Assembly: GCF_003261575.2 (NCBI RefSeq)
Contig: NZ_CP036175.1
Span: forward strand, 1,488,001 to 1,552,000
Source: Klebsiella huaxiensis
Lineage (GTDB): Bacteria; Pseudomonadota; Gammaproteobacteria; Enterobacterales; Enterobacteriaceae
DNA length: 64,000 bases
Direction of reading: 5' to 3'
Under the pieces are notes generated by a model. It saw only the letters and a program-made list of their open reading frames with translations, made no database searches and was not told the DNA's origin. Position 1 is the stretch's first letter, and the number at the start of each line of letters is the position of its first letter. Position numbers and translations under genes: made by a program. Below, piece by piece: positions 7,888 through 15,814 of the stretch.

Positions 7888-9687
7888 ATGAAGAATATAC
7901 GTAACTTTTCAATCATCGCTCACATTGACCACGGTAAGTCGACTCTGTCTGACCGAATTATCCAGATTTGCGGTGGCCTTTCCGATCGTGAAATGGAAGC
8001 CCAGGTCCTGGATTCCATGGATCTTGAACGCGAGCGCGGGATTACCATCAAGGCACAGAGCGTCACGCTGGATTACAAAGCGACCAATGGCGAAATCTAT
8101 CAGCTGAACTTTATCGACACCCCGGGGCACGTGGACTTCTCCTATGAAGTTTCTCGTTCACTGGCGGCGTGTGAAGGGGCACTGCTGGTGGTTGATGCGG
8201 GTCAGGGCGTTGAAGCTCAGACGCTGGCTAACTGCTATACGGCGATGGAAATGGATCTGGAAGTGGTGCCGGTCCTGAATAAAATCGACTTGCCTGCAGC
8301 CGATCCTGAACGTGTAGCGGAAGAAATTGAAGACATCGTCGGTATTGATGCTACCGATGCAGTGCGCTGTTCGGCGAAAACCGGCGTTGGCGTGCCCGAT
8401 GTCCTGGAGCGTCTGGTACGCGATATTCCGCCGCCGGAAGGCGACCCGGAAGCGCCGTTACAGGCACTGATCATCGACTCCTGGTTTGATAACTACCTGG
8501 GTGTTGTCTCGCTGGTGCGTATTAAAAACGGCACCATGCGCAAAGGCGACAAAATCAAGGTAATGAGCACTGGTCAGGTCTACAACGCCGATCGTCTCGG
8601 TATTTTCACGCCGAAACAGGTTGATCGCACCGAGCTGAAATGCGGCGAAGTCGGCTGGTTGGTTTGTGCGATTAAAGACATCCTCGGCGCACCGGTTGGC
8701 GATACGCTGACTCTGTCCCGTAACCCAGCAGATAAAGCTCTGCCAGGTTTTAAAAAGGTCAAACCACAGGTTTATGCTGGCTTGTTCCCGGTAAGTTCTG
8801 ATGATTATGAGAACTTCCGCGATGCGCTGGGCAAACTGAGCCTCAACGATGCCTCTTTGTTCTATGAGCCGGAAAGCTCTACTGCGCTAGGCTTTGGTTT
8901 CCGCTGCGGCTTCCTGGGTCTCCTGCACATGGAGATCATTCAGGAACGTCTGGAGCGTGAATACGATCTGGATCTGATCACCACGGCGCCGACGGTAGTC
9001 TATGAAGTAGAGACGACTTCGAAAGAAGTTATCTACGTCGACAGCCCGTCTAAACTTCCGCCGCTGAACAATATTCAGGAACTTCGTGAGCCGATCGCTG
9101 AGTGTCATATGCTGCTGCCGCAAGAGTTTTTGGGCAACGTCATTACCCTGTGCATAGAAAAACGCGGTGTTCAGACCAATATGGTCTACCACGGTAATCA
9201 GGTTGCGCTGACCTATGAAATTCCGATGGCGGAAGTGGTGCTCGATTTCTTTGACCGTCTGAAATCTACTTCCCGTGGTTATGCGTCGCTGGACTATAAC
9301 TTCAAACGTTTCCAGGCTTCCAACATGGTACGCGTGGATGTGTTGATCAACAGCGAGCGAGTCGATGCGCTGGCGCTGATTACGCACAATGATAATGCGC
9401 CATACCGCGGTCGCGAACTGGTAGAGAAGATGAAAGAGCTGATCCCACGTCAGCAATTCGACATCGCTATCCAGGCCGCTATCGGCAACCACATTATTGC
9501 CCGTTCAACGGTGAAACAGCTGCGTAAAAACGTCCTGGCAAAATGCTATGGCGGCGACGTCAGTCGTAAGAAAAAGCTGCTGCAGAAGCAGAAAGACGGT
9601 AAGAAACGCATGAAGCAGGTCGGTAACGTTGAGCTGCCGCAGGAAGCGTTCCTCGCCATTCTGCACGTTGGTAAAGACGGCAAATAA
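7888..9687 (+). CDS. lepA: Elongation factor 4 (LepA), ribosome back-translocating GTPase
   Basis: A 599-residue translational GTPase. G1 A-H-I-D-H-G-K-S is at residues 11-18, G3 D-T-P-G-H near 75-79 and G4 N-K-I-D near 131-134. The EF4-specific C-terminal domain is basic, with K-K-K-L-L-Q-K-Q-K near 570. EF4 associates with stalled or assembling ribosomes. The 186 bases between rseC and lepA hold no convincing gene; a TAGAAT at 7803-7808 could be a -10 box. lepB follows 15 bases after the stop, forming an operon. Confidence 0.97.
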   Translation: MKNIRNFSIIAHIDHGKSTLSDRIIQICGGLSDREMEAQVLDSMDLERERGITIKAQSVTLDYKATNGEIYQLNFIDTPGHVDFSYEVSRSLAACEGALLVVDAGQGVEAQTLANCYTAMEMDLEVVPVLNKIDLPAADPERVAEEIEDIVGIDATDAVRCSAKTGVGVPDVLERLVRDIPPPEGDPEAPLQALIIDSWFDNYLGVVSLVRIKNGTMRKGDKIKVMSTGQVYNADRLGIFTPKQVDRTELKCGEVGWLVCAIKDILGAPVGDTLTLSRNPADKALPGFKKVKPQVYAGLFPVSSDDYENFRDALGKLSLNDASLFYEPESSTALGFGFRCGFLGLLHMEIIQERLEREYDLDLITTAPTVVYEVETTSKEVIYVDSPSKLPPLNNIQELREPIAECHMLLPQEFLGNVITLCIEKRGVQTNMVYHGNQVALTYEIPMAEVVLDFFDRLKSTSRGYASLDYNFKRFQASNMVRVDVLINSERVDALALITHNDNAPYRGRELVEKMKELIPRQQFDIAIQAAIGNHIIARSTVKQLRKNVLAKCYGGDVSRKKKLLQKQKDGKKRMKQVGNVELPQEAFLAILHVGKDGK

Positions 9688-9702
9688 CCCTAAGGAGTTG
9701 GC

Positions 9703-10677
9703 ATGGCGAACATGTTTGCCCTGATCCTGGTCATCGCTACCCTGGTGACGGGTCTATTGTGGTGCCTGGATAAATTTATTTTCGCGCCAAAACGTCGTGA
9801 ACGTCAGGCCGCAGCTCAGGCAGCGACCGGCGACCAGTTGGACAAAAAAACACTGAAGAAAGTCAGCCCTAAACCGGGCTGGCTGGAAACCGGTGCTTCG
9901 GTATTCCCGGTCCTGGCGATTGTCCTGGTAGTGCGTTCGTTTATTTACGAACCTTTCCAGATCCCTTCGGGTTCGATGATGCCTACATTGTTGATCGGCG
10001 ATTTTATTCTGGTTGAGAAGTTTGCTTATGGGATTAAAGACCCTATCTACCAGAAAACGCTGATTGAAACGGGTCATCCGAAACGGGGTGATATCGTGGT
10101 TTTCAAATATCCAGAAGATCCGCGTCTGGACTACATCAAACGTGCTGTCGGTTTGCCGGGTGATAAAGTCACATACGATCCGATTAGCAAGCAAGTCACC
10201 ATCCTGCCGGGCTGTAGTTCAGGCCAGGCCTGTGGCAATGCCCTGCCGGTGACTTACTCCAACGTTGAGCCGAGCGATTTCGTGCAGACTTTTTCCCGTC
10301 GTAACGGCGGTGAAGCAACCAGCGGTTTCTGGCAGTTGCCGAAAGGTGAAACCAAAGCTGACGGCATTCGTCTGACCGAGCGCAAAGAGACGCTGGGTGA
10401 GGTAACGCACCGTATTCTGACCGTGCCGATTGCTCAGGATCAGGTGGGGATGTATTACCAGCAGTCTGGTCTGCCGTTGGCGACCTGGATTGTGCCGCCG
10501 GGGCAGTATTTTATGATGGGTGACAACCGCGATAACAGCGCCGACAGCCGTTATTGGGGCTTTGTACCGGAAGCAAATCTGGTCGGTAAAGCAACCGCAA
10601 TCTGGATGAGTTTTGAAAAACAGGAAGGCGAGTGGCCTACTGGAGTACGCTTGTCACGTATCGGTGGTATCCAGTAA
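9703..10677 (+). CDS. lepB: Signal peptidase I (leader peptidase) LepB
   Basis: A 324-residue inner-membrane serine protease that cleaves signal peptides from Sec- and Tat-exported proteins. Two transmembrane segments (about 4-22 and 62-77) precede the periplasmic catalytic domain. The Ser/Lys dyad is visible: S91 in P-S-G-S-M-M-P-T-L and K146 in Y-I-K-R-A-V-G-L-P-G-D. The G-D-N-R-D-N-S-A-D-S-R motif follows. The ATG follows AAGGAG at 7-base spacing. It is essential in E. coli and co-transcribed with lepA. Confidence 0.97.
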   Translation: MANMFALILVIATLVTGLLWCLDKFIFAPKRRERQAAAQAATGDQLDKKTLKKVSPKPGWLETGASVFPVLAIVLVVRSFIYEPFQIPSGSMMPTLLIGDFILVEKFAYGIKDPIYQKTLIETGHPKRGDIVVFKYPEDPRLDYIKRAVGLPGDKVTYDPISKQVTILPGCSSGQACGNALPVTYSNVEPSDFVQTFSRRNGGEATSGFWQLPKGETKADGIRLTERKETLGEVTHRILTVPIAQDQVGMYYQQSGLPLATWIVPPGQYFMMGDNRDNSADSRYWGFVPEANLVGKATAIWMSFEKQEGEWPTGVRLSRIGGIQ

Positions 10678-10774
10678 TTTTCCTACCTCTATTCACGCTG
10701 CCGTTGCAATAACTGCAGCGTGAATTATTTAAGATTTAAATCTATTCAAACTAACGACATCCCCTGTCGTTGCG

Positions 10775-10782
10775 TATAGAAT
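10775..10782 (+). promoter_or_regulatory. Putative -10 region of the rnc operon promoter
   Basis: TATAGAAT lies about 40 bases before the RNase III leader stem and 120 bases before rnc. It fits the expected promoter position for rnc-era-recO. No strong -35 is visible, so this is a positional guess. Confidence 0.45.
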
Positions 10783-10823
10783 ATCCCCCCGAAGTTTTAG
10801 GTTGTCTCTCGTAAGATTGACAC

Positions 10824-10870
10824 AGCACACGAAACCGCGTTGGCTTTTACTCAGGTCGGTTTCGTGTGCT
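10824..10870 (+). promoter_or_regulatory. rnc leader stem-loop (RNase III autoregulation site)
   Basis: AGCACACGAAACCG at 10824-10837 is perfectly complementary to 10857-10870, giving a 14-bp stem with a 19-base loop. It sits 32 bases before the rnc start. In E. coli RNase III cuts a stem-loop in its own leader and destabilises the rnc-era-recO mRNA. This hairpin is the clear counterpart. Confidence 0.9.
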
Positions 10871-10902
10871 GCATTTTTGACGCATTCATTTATTGGTAAC
10901 GC

Positions 10903-11583
10903 ATGAATCCCATCGTAATTAATCGGCTTCAACGGAAGCTGGGCTACACTTTTCATCATCAGGAGCTGTTGCAACAGGCATTAACTCACCGCAGTGCCAG
11001 CAGCAAACACAATGAGCGCCTGGAGTTTTTAGGTGACTCTATATTGAGTTTCGTCATCGCAAATGCGCTCTACCATCGTTTCCCTCGGGTCGATGAAGGT
11101 GATATGAGCCGCATGCGCGCGACGTTGGTGCGGGGCAATACGTTGGCAGAAATGGCTCGCGAGTTTGAGTTGGGTGAATGTTTGCGTCTTGGGCCGGGTG
11201 AATTGAAAAGTGGAGGTTTTCGCCGTGAATCCATTCTGGCGGATACCGTTGAAGCATTAATCGGCGGGATTTTCCTCGACAGTGATATTCAAAACATCGA
11301 GCGCCTGATTCTCTCCTGGTACCAAAGTCGTCTGGACGAAATTAGCCCTGGCGATAAGCAAAAAGATCCTAAGACCCGTTTGCAGGAGTATCTGCAGGGG
11401 CGTCACCTGCCGCTTCCGTCCTACCTGGTGGTTCAGGTTCGCGGTGAAGCGCATGACCAGGAATTTACTATCCACTGCCAGGTTAGCGGCCTGAGTGAAC
11501 CGGTGGTTGGCACAGGTTCTAGCCGTCGCAAGGCGGAACAGGCTGCCGCCGAACAGGCGTTGAAAAAGCTGGAGCTGGAATGA
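10903..11583 (+). CDS. rnc: Ribonuclease III
   Basis: A 226-residue double-strand-specific endoribonuclease for rRNA processing and mRNA turnover. The catalytic signature N-E-R-L-E-F-L-G-D-S-I-L lies at 37-48. A dsRNA-binding domain covers about 155-225, ending S-S-R-R-K-A-E-Q-A-A-A-E-Q-A-L. It overlaps era by 4 bases (ATGA). Autoregulation by cleavage of the leader stem-loop just upstream is expected. Confidence 0.97.
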   Translation: MNPIVINRLQRKLGYTFHHQELLQQALTHRSASSKHNERLEFLGDSILSFVIANALYHRFPRVDEGDMSRMRATLVRGNTLAEMAREFELGECLRLGPGELKSGGFRRESILADTVEALIGGIFLDSDIQNIERLILSWYQSRLDEISPGDKQKDPKTRLQEYLQGRHLPLPSYLVVQVRGEAHDQEFTIHCQVSGLSEPVVGTGSSRRKAEQAAAEQALKKLELE

Positions 11584-12485
11584 GCGAAGAAAAAAATTAT
11601 TGTGGGTTTGTTGCTATCGTTGGTCGTCCTAACGTCGGGAAATCAACGCTGTTGAACAAGCTGCTTGGGCAGAAGATTTCTATTACTTCACGCAAAGCGC
11701 AGACCACACGTCACCGTATCGTCGGTATTCATACTGAAGGTCCGTATCAGGCAATTTATGTTGATACCCCTGGCCTGCATATGGAAGAGAAGCGCGCTAT
11801 TAACCGCTTGATGAACAAAGCGGCCAGTAGCTCGATTGGCGACGTTGAACTGGTGATTTTTGTTGTTGAAGGTACCCGCTGGACGGCAGATGATGAAATG
11901 GTTCTGGGTAAGCTGCGCGACGCCAGAGCACCGGTTATTCTTGCGGTGAACAAAGTCGATAACGTGCAGGAAAAGGGCGATCTGCTGCCACACCTGCAGT
12001 TCCTCGGCAGTCAGATGAATTTCCTCGATATCGTGCCGATTTCCGCGGAAACCGGGCTGAACGTGGATACCATCGCCGGTATCGTGCGTAAGCATCTGCC
12101 GGAAGCAATTCATCACTTCCCGGAAGATTACATTACCGATCGCTCTCAGCGTTTTATGGCTTCTGAGATCATCCGCGAAAAACTGATGCGTTTCCTTGGC
12201 GCTGAGCTGCCGTATTCCGTGACCGTCGAAATCGAACGTTTCCAGACTAACGAACGCGGTGGCTACGATATCAATGGTCTGATTCTGGTTGAGCGTGAAG
12301 GGCAGAAGAAGATGGTGATTGGCAACAAAGGGGCCAAAATCAAAACCATCGGCATTGAAGCGCGTAAAGACATGCAGGATATGTTTGAAGCGCCAGTTCA
12401 CCTGGAGCTGTGGGTGAAAGTGAAATCCGGCTGGGCCGATGACGAACGTGCGTTGCGCAGTCTCGGTTACGGCGAAGACCAGTAG
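11580..12485 (+). CDS. era: GTPase Era
   Basis: A 301-residue GTPase that binds the 3' end of 16S rRNA during 30S maturation. G1 G-R-P-N-V-G-K-S is at 15-22, G3 D-T-P-G near 62-65 and G4 N-K-V-D near 124-127. A C-terminal KH domain is seen (G-Q-K-K-M-V-I-G-N-K-G-A-K-I-K region). It is translationally coupled to rnc. Downstream, an ERIC element now lies between era and recO. Confidence 0.97.
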   Translation: MSEEKNYCGFVAIVGRPNVGKSTLLNKLLGQKISITSRKAQTTRHRIVGIHTEGPYQAIYVDTPGLHMEEKRAINRLMNKAASSSIGDVELVIFVVEGTRWTADDEMVLGKLRDARAPVILAVNKVDNVQEKGDLLPHLQFLGSQMNFLDIVPISAETGLNVDTIAGIVRKHLPEAIHHFPEDYITDRSQRFMASEIIREKLMRFLGAELPYSVTVEIERFQTNERGGYDINGLILVEREGQKKMVIGNKGAKIKTIGIEARKDMQDMFEAPVHLELWVKVKSGWADDERALRSLGYGEDQ

Positions 12486-12488
12486 TTT

Positions 12489-12617
12489 TCATACTCTATG
12501 GCTTTCGAGGTGCAGGAAGGCGGCAAGACCGCGAATCCCCGGGAGCTTACTCAGGTAAGTGACTGGGGTGAACGGGCGCAGCCAACGCACCTGCAACTTG
12601 AAAGACGACGAGTATGA
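12489..12617. repeat. ERIC element 1 (era-recO intergenic)
   Basis: About 129 bp with inverted ends TCATACTC/GAGTATGA. The core carries the hallmark ERIC segments GGGAGCTTACTCAGGTAAGT and GTGACTGGGGTGAACG. ERICs are about 126-bp palindromic, non-autonomous repeats of enterobacterial intergenic regions. This copy fills the entire era-recO gap, and its right end contains the ATG at 12614 and touches the native recO ATG at 12617. Two further copies are at 56885-57010 and 62794-62920. Confidence 0.92.
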
Positions 12618-13354
12618 TGGAAGGCTGGCAGCGCGCTTTTGTCCTGCATAGTCGTCCCTGGAGCGAAACCAGCCTGATGCTGGACGTTTTCACGGAAGAG
12701 TCAGGCCGCGTGCGCCTTGTTGCAAAAGGCGCACGTTCCAAACGTTCTAATCTCAAAGGCGCTCTTCAGCCCTTTACCCCCTTGTTGCTTCGCTTTGGCG
12801 GGCGTGGTGAAGTCAAAACGCTACGCAGCGCGGAAGCTGTCTCGCTGGCGCTCCCTCTCAGCGGTATCACGCTCTATAGCGGTCTTTACGTTAACGAACT
12901 GCTTGCCCGCGTGCTTGAGCATGAAACGCGCTTCTCCGAACTTTTCTTCGATTATCTGCACTGCATCCAGTCTCTGGCTGGTGCAAGCGGTTCTCCTGAA
13001 CCTGCACTGCGTCGCTTTGAACTGGCGCTGTTGGGGCATCTTGGCTACGGCGTTGATTTTCTCCACTGTGCCGGGAGCGGTGAAGCGGTTGACGACGCCA
13101 TGACCTATCGCTACCGTGAAGAAAAAGGCTTTATCGCCAGCGTGGTTATTGATAACAGCACCTTTACCGGGCACCATCTTAAGGCGTTGGCGAGCCGCGA
13201 ATTTCCAGACAGCGATGCGCTGCGTGCGGCAAAACGTTTCACTCGTATCGCCCTGAAGCCGTATCTTGGTGGGAAACCGCTGAAAAGCCGGGAGCTTTTT
13301 CGCCAGTTTATGCCCGCGCGGGCGGCGCGAGCCAATAAAACCAATAACGATTAA
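12617..13354 (+). CDS. recO: DNA repair protein RecO
   Basis: A recombination mediator that, with RecF and RecR, loads RecA onto SSB-coated single-stranded DNA. An N-terminal OB fold starts M-E-G-W-Q-R-A-F-V-L-H-S-R. The C-terminal region has a C-A-G-S-G segment. Two adjacent ATGs exist: 12614 lies in the ERIC tip and 12617 matches the conserved start, giving 245 residues. The bases before the start are all ERIC-derived with only weak GACGAG/GAG Shine-Dalgarno matches, so expression may differ from relatives without the insertion. pdxJ follows after 11 bases. Confidence 0.94.
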   Translation: MEGWQRAFVLHSRPWSETSLMLDVFTEESGRVRLVAKGARSKRSNLKGALQPFTPLLLRFGGRGEVKTLRSAEAVSLALPLSGITLYSGLYVNELLARVLEHETRFSELFFDYLHCIQSLAGASGSPEPALRRFELALLGHLGYGVDFLHCAGSGEAVDDAMTYRYREEKGFIASVVIDNSTFTGHHLKALASREFPDSDALRAAKRFTRIALKPYLGGKPLKSRELFRQFMPARAARANKTNND

Positions 13355-13365
13355 CGAGGATTGTC

Positions 13366-14097
13366 ATGGCTGAATTACTGTTAGGGGTCAATATTGACCA
13401 CATTGCGACATTACGCAACGCTCGCGGCACCGCTTATCCTGACCCGGTGCAGGCGGCCTTTATCGCCGAGCAGGCTGGTGCTGACGGTATTACCGTCCAT
13501 CTGCGCGAAGACCGCCGACACATCACCGATCGCGATGTGCGTATCCTGCGCCAGACTCTCGATACTCGCATGAATCTTGAGATGGCAGTGACGGAAGAGA
13601 TGCTGAATATCGCCTGCGAGACGAAACCACATTTCTGCTGCCTGGTGCCGGAAAAACGCCAGGAAGTGACCACCGAGGGGGGGCTGGACGTTGCGGGCCA
13701 GCTCGACAAAATGCGCGATGCCTGTAAGCGCCTTGCCGACGCCGGTATTCTGGTTTCCCTGTTTATCGATGCTGATAATGCGCAAATTAAGGCCGCAGCG
13801 GACGTGGGAGCACCCTATATCGAAATTCACACCGGTTGCTACGCCGATGCTGCAACCGATGCTGAGCAGACAAAAGAGCTGGAGCGTATTGCTAAAGCGG
13901 CAACTTACGCCGCCAGCCTTGGGCTGAAGGTTAATGCCGGTCACGGTCTAACCTACCATAACGTTAAAGCCATTGCGGCACTGCCGGAAATGCACGAGCT
14001 GAATATCGGTCATGCGATTATTGGTCGTGCGGTGATGAGCGGCCTGAAAGAGGCGGTTGCGGAAATGAAGCGTCTGATGCAGGAAGCGCGCGCGTAA
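13366..14097 (+). CDS. pdxJ: Pyridoxine 5'-phosphate synthase PdxJ
   Basis: A 243-residue TIM-barrel enzyme that condenses 1-deoxy-D-xylulose 5-phosphate with the 3-amino-2-oxopropyl phosphate made by PdxA, giving pyridoxine 5'-phosphate. The family start L-L-G-V-N-I-D-H-I-A-T-L-R-N-A-R and the phosphate-loop region N-A-G-H-G-L-T are present. The ATG follows GAGG. The stop shares one base with the acpS start (TAATG), the conserved pdxJ-acpS pairing. Confidence 0.97.
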   Translation: MAELLLGVNIDHIATLRNARGTAYPDPVQAAFIAEQAGADGITVHLREDRRHITDRDVRILRQTLDTRMNLEMAVTEEMLNIACETKPHFCCLVPEKRQEVTTEGGLDVAGQLDKMRDACKRLADAGILVSLFIDADNAQIKAAADVGAPYIEIHTGCYADAATDAEQTKELERIAKAATYAASLGLKVNAGHGLTYHNVKAIAALPEMHELNIGHAIIGRAVMSGLKEAVAEMKRLMQEARA

Positions 14098-14477
14098 TGG
14101 CTATCCTCGGACTGGGCACTGATATTGTTGAAATAGCCCGTATTGAAGCGGTGATCGCCCGCAGCGGCGATCGCCTGGCCCGTCGCGTACTTAGTGACCA
14201 TGAGTGGGCGATATGGGAAGAGCATCAGCAACCGGTCCGTTTTTTGGCTAAGCGCTTCGCGGTAAAAGAAGCCGCAGCCAAGGCGCTTGGGACCGGCATT
14301 CGCAACGGTCTGGCGTTTAATCAGTTTGAGGTTTACAACGACGAGCTAGGTAAGCCAAAGCTGCGTTTGTGGGGAGAGGCGAAAAATCTGGCGGCACGTT
14401 TAGGAGTCAGCAGCATTCATGTGACGCTGGCCGATGAGCGCCACTATGCCTGCGCTACGGTCATCGTCGAAAGCTAG
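14097..14477 (+). CDS. acpS: Holo-[acyl-carrier-protein] synthase AcpS
   Basis: A 126-residue phosphopantetheinyl transferase that moves 4'-phosphopantetheine from CoA to the ACP serine. The two metal-binding motifs are visible: G-T-D-I-V-E (Asp9) and K-R-F-A-V-K-E-A-A-A-K-A near residues 54-65. It is translationally coupled to pdxJ. Its stop codon overlaps the yfhL stop on the other strand. Confidence 0.96.
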   Translation: MAILGLGTDIVEIARIEAVIARSGDRLARRVLSDHEWAIWEEHQQPVRFLAKRFAVKEAAAKALGTGIRNGLAFNQFEVYNDELGKPKLRLWGEAKNLAARLGVSSIHVTLADERHYACATVIVES

Positions 14478-14734
14478 ATTTTTTCGGCGTGGTGCAGCAG
14501 GACGAATTTATCCCACAACTGCTCTTCGTTTTCACTATGCGCCGGATCTTTCAGAATAGTGTTCGGGATTGGACACACTTTCTGGCAGGTCGGCGTTTCA
14601 TAATGACCCACGCACTCGGTGCAGCGGTCGCTGTTAATTTCATAAATGCTATCACCCATTGATATCGCCTCATTCGGGCATTCTGGCTCGCACATATCGC
14701 AGTTGATGCATTTTTTGGTGATTAACAGCGCCAT
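14474..14734 (-). CDS. yfhL: YfhL-family [4Fe-4S] ferredoxin
   Basis: An 86-residue small ferredoxin with eight cysteines in two clusters: C9, C12, C15, C19 and C38, C41, C50, C54. The second has the long 8-residue insertion between Cys residues that marks this family (Allochromatium-type 2[4Fe-4S]). It transfers electrons at low potential; its role in E. coli-like cells includes tRNA hydroxylation (TrhP-related) by literature. It is convergent with acpS, overlapping by 4 bases. Confidence 0.93.
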   Translation of the reverse strand: MALLITKKCINCDMCEPECPNEAISMGDSIYEINSDRCTECVGHYETPTCQKVCPIPNTILKDPAHSENEEQLWDKFVLLHHAEKI

Positions 14735-14771
14735 CAGGAAATTCTCAGAAACAACACAAATAGGGCGGGCA

Positions 14772-15698
14772 TTATACGCCCATTTTCTGCTCAGGCCAGC
14801 TCTTTTCTGGCGTCAATTCGTTATCCGTAGTGTAAAAATTTTTGATCTGCTTGAGCAGGCAGATAGTTGCGTTGTCCAGCGAAAGGTCATTGCTATGTAC
14901 GAGCATCACTGGGATGAAAAAAGCCGGAATACCAAGCGAAACCAGACGGACATTTTTGGGCGTGGATAAACGCGTTAGCGAGCGGGTAATAAATGCGATG
15001 CCAATTTGTGCTTCAGCATACTCAAGGCATGAGTAGTGGTTATCCAGCTCGCAGATAATGTTAGGGGCGACTTTGCGGTGATTAAATTCAGTCGTGATGA
15101 TTCCTCTTAATAGCAGAGAGTCATTAAGCACGATTATGGGTTGGTCGTTTAAATCTTTTGGATGCAGACGTTCGCGTTTTGCCAGAGGATGAGAAAGTGG
15201 GATTGCAGCAATAATTTCATCTTCAAACAGCATGGTCGAGCTTAGTTGGGCAGGGAGCGTTGTCCGATAAACGATGCCAATATCGACAGCGTTATCCGTC
15301 AGCTTTTTAATGGTTTGTTCCGTTGAGAACTCTTTAACATTTAACGATATCTCCGGGTGGTGTGCCATAAAGCTACGGAATGCAGGTAATAACAAGTAGC
15401 TGCCTGACACGCCGATGGAAATCGTATCGCGCTGTTGATCCTGATAGGGAAGAAGTTCATTTTCAGCATTTTTTAAATCCAGCATTATTTTGTTAGCGTG
15501 CTGTTGCAAAATAAAGCCTGGTTTTGTTAATTCAATGCCTCTTCCTTTGCGCTTAAATAATATTGTCTTAAGTGATGACTCAAGTTGTTTGATTTGCTGA
15601 CTTAATGATGGCTGAGTGATAAACAGGCGACTGGCTGCCCGACCGTAATGTAGTTCATCACACAATATCAGGAAGGAATGCAGTTGTTTGATATTCAT
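14772..15698 (-). CDS. LysR-family transcriptional regulator
   Basis: A 308-residue LysR-type regulator. The winged helix-turn-helix is at about 1-60 (H-Y-G-R-A-A-S-R-L-F-I-T-Q-P-S-L-S-Q-Q-I). A periplasmic-binding-protein-like effector domain covers about 90-295. It is divergent from the MFS gene with 116 bases between, the usual layout of a LysR controlling its neighbour. The effector is unknown. The block 14772-17950 separates yfhL from yfhH, which are near neighbours in E. coli, so this is an accessory insertion. Confidence 0.88.
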   Translation of the reverse strand: MNIKQLHSFLILCDELHYGRAASRLFITQPSLSQQIKQLESSLKTILFKRKGRGIELTKPGFILQQHANKIMLDLKNAENELLPYQDQQRDTISIGVSGSYLLLPAFRSFMAHHPEISLNVKEFSTEQTIKKLTDNAVDIGIVYRTTLPAQLSSTMLFEDEIIAAIPLSHPLAKRERLHPKDLNDQPIIVLNDSLLLRGIITTEFNHRKVAPNIICELDNHYSCLEYAEAQIGIAFITRSLTRLSTPKNVRLVSLGIPAFFIPVMLVHSNDLSLDNATICLLKQIKNFYTTDNELTPEKSWPEQKMGV

Positions 15699-15728
15699 TA
15701 AAATTTAACGCCAATCGATTGGGTTTTG

Positions 15729-15743
15729 TTATAACGATTATAA
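15729..15743. promoter_or_regulatory. Candidate LysR operator between regulator and transporter
   Basis: TTATAA-CGA-TTATAA is a perfect inverted repeat with the T-N11-A form expected of LysR sites. It lies between the divergent starts, 31 bases before the regulator ATG. A second palindrome, CCAATCGATTGG, lies at 15711-15722. No footprint is known; these are sequence candidates. Confidence 0.5.
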
Positions 15744-15814
15744 AAAATACCAAATTGTTTGCCTATTTTGCTTTTTTTAAACTGTGATCAGTGCATTTTA
15801 AAAAAGGAAAAGTT

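Noticed and set aside
8887..9492. 201-codon antisense frame inside lepA
   Set aside because: Shadow of lepA; no independent signals and the sense protein is fully conserved.
11688..12401. 237-codon antisense frame inside era
   Set aside because: Shadow of era on the opposite strand; no start signals.
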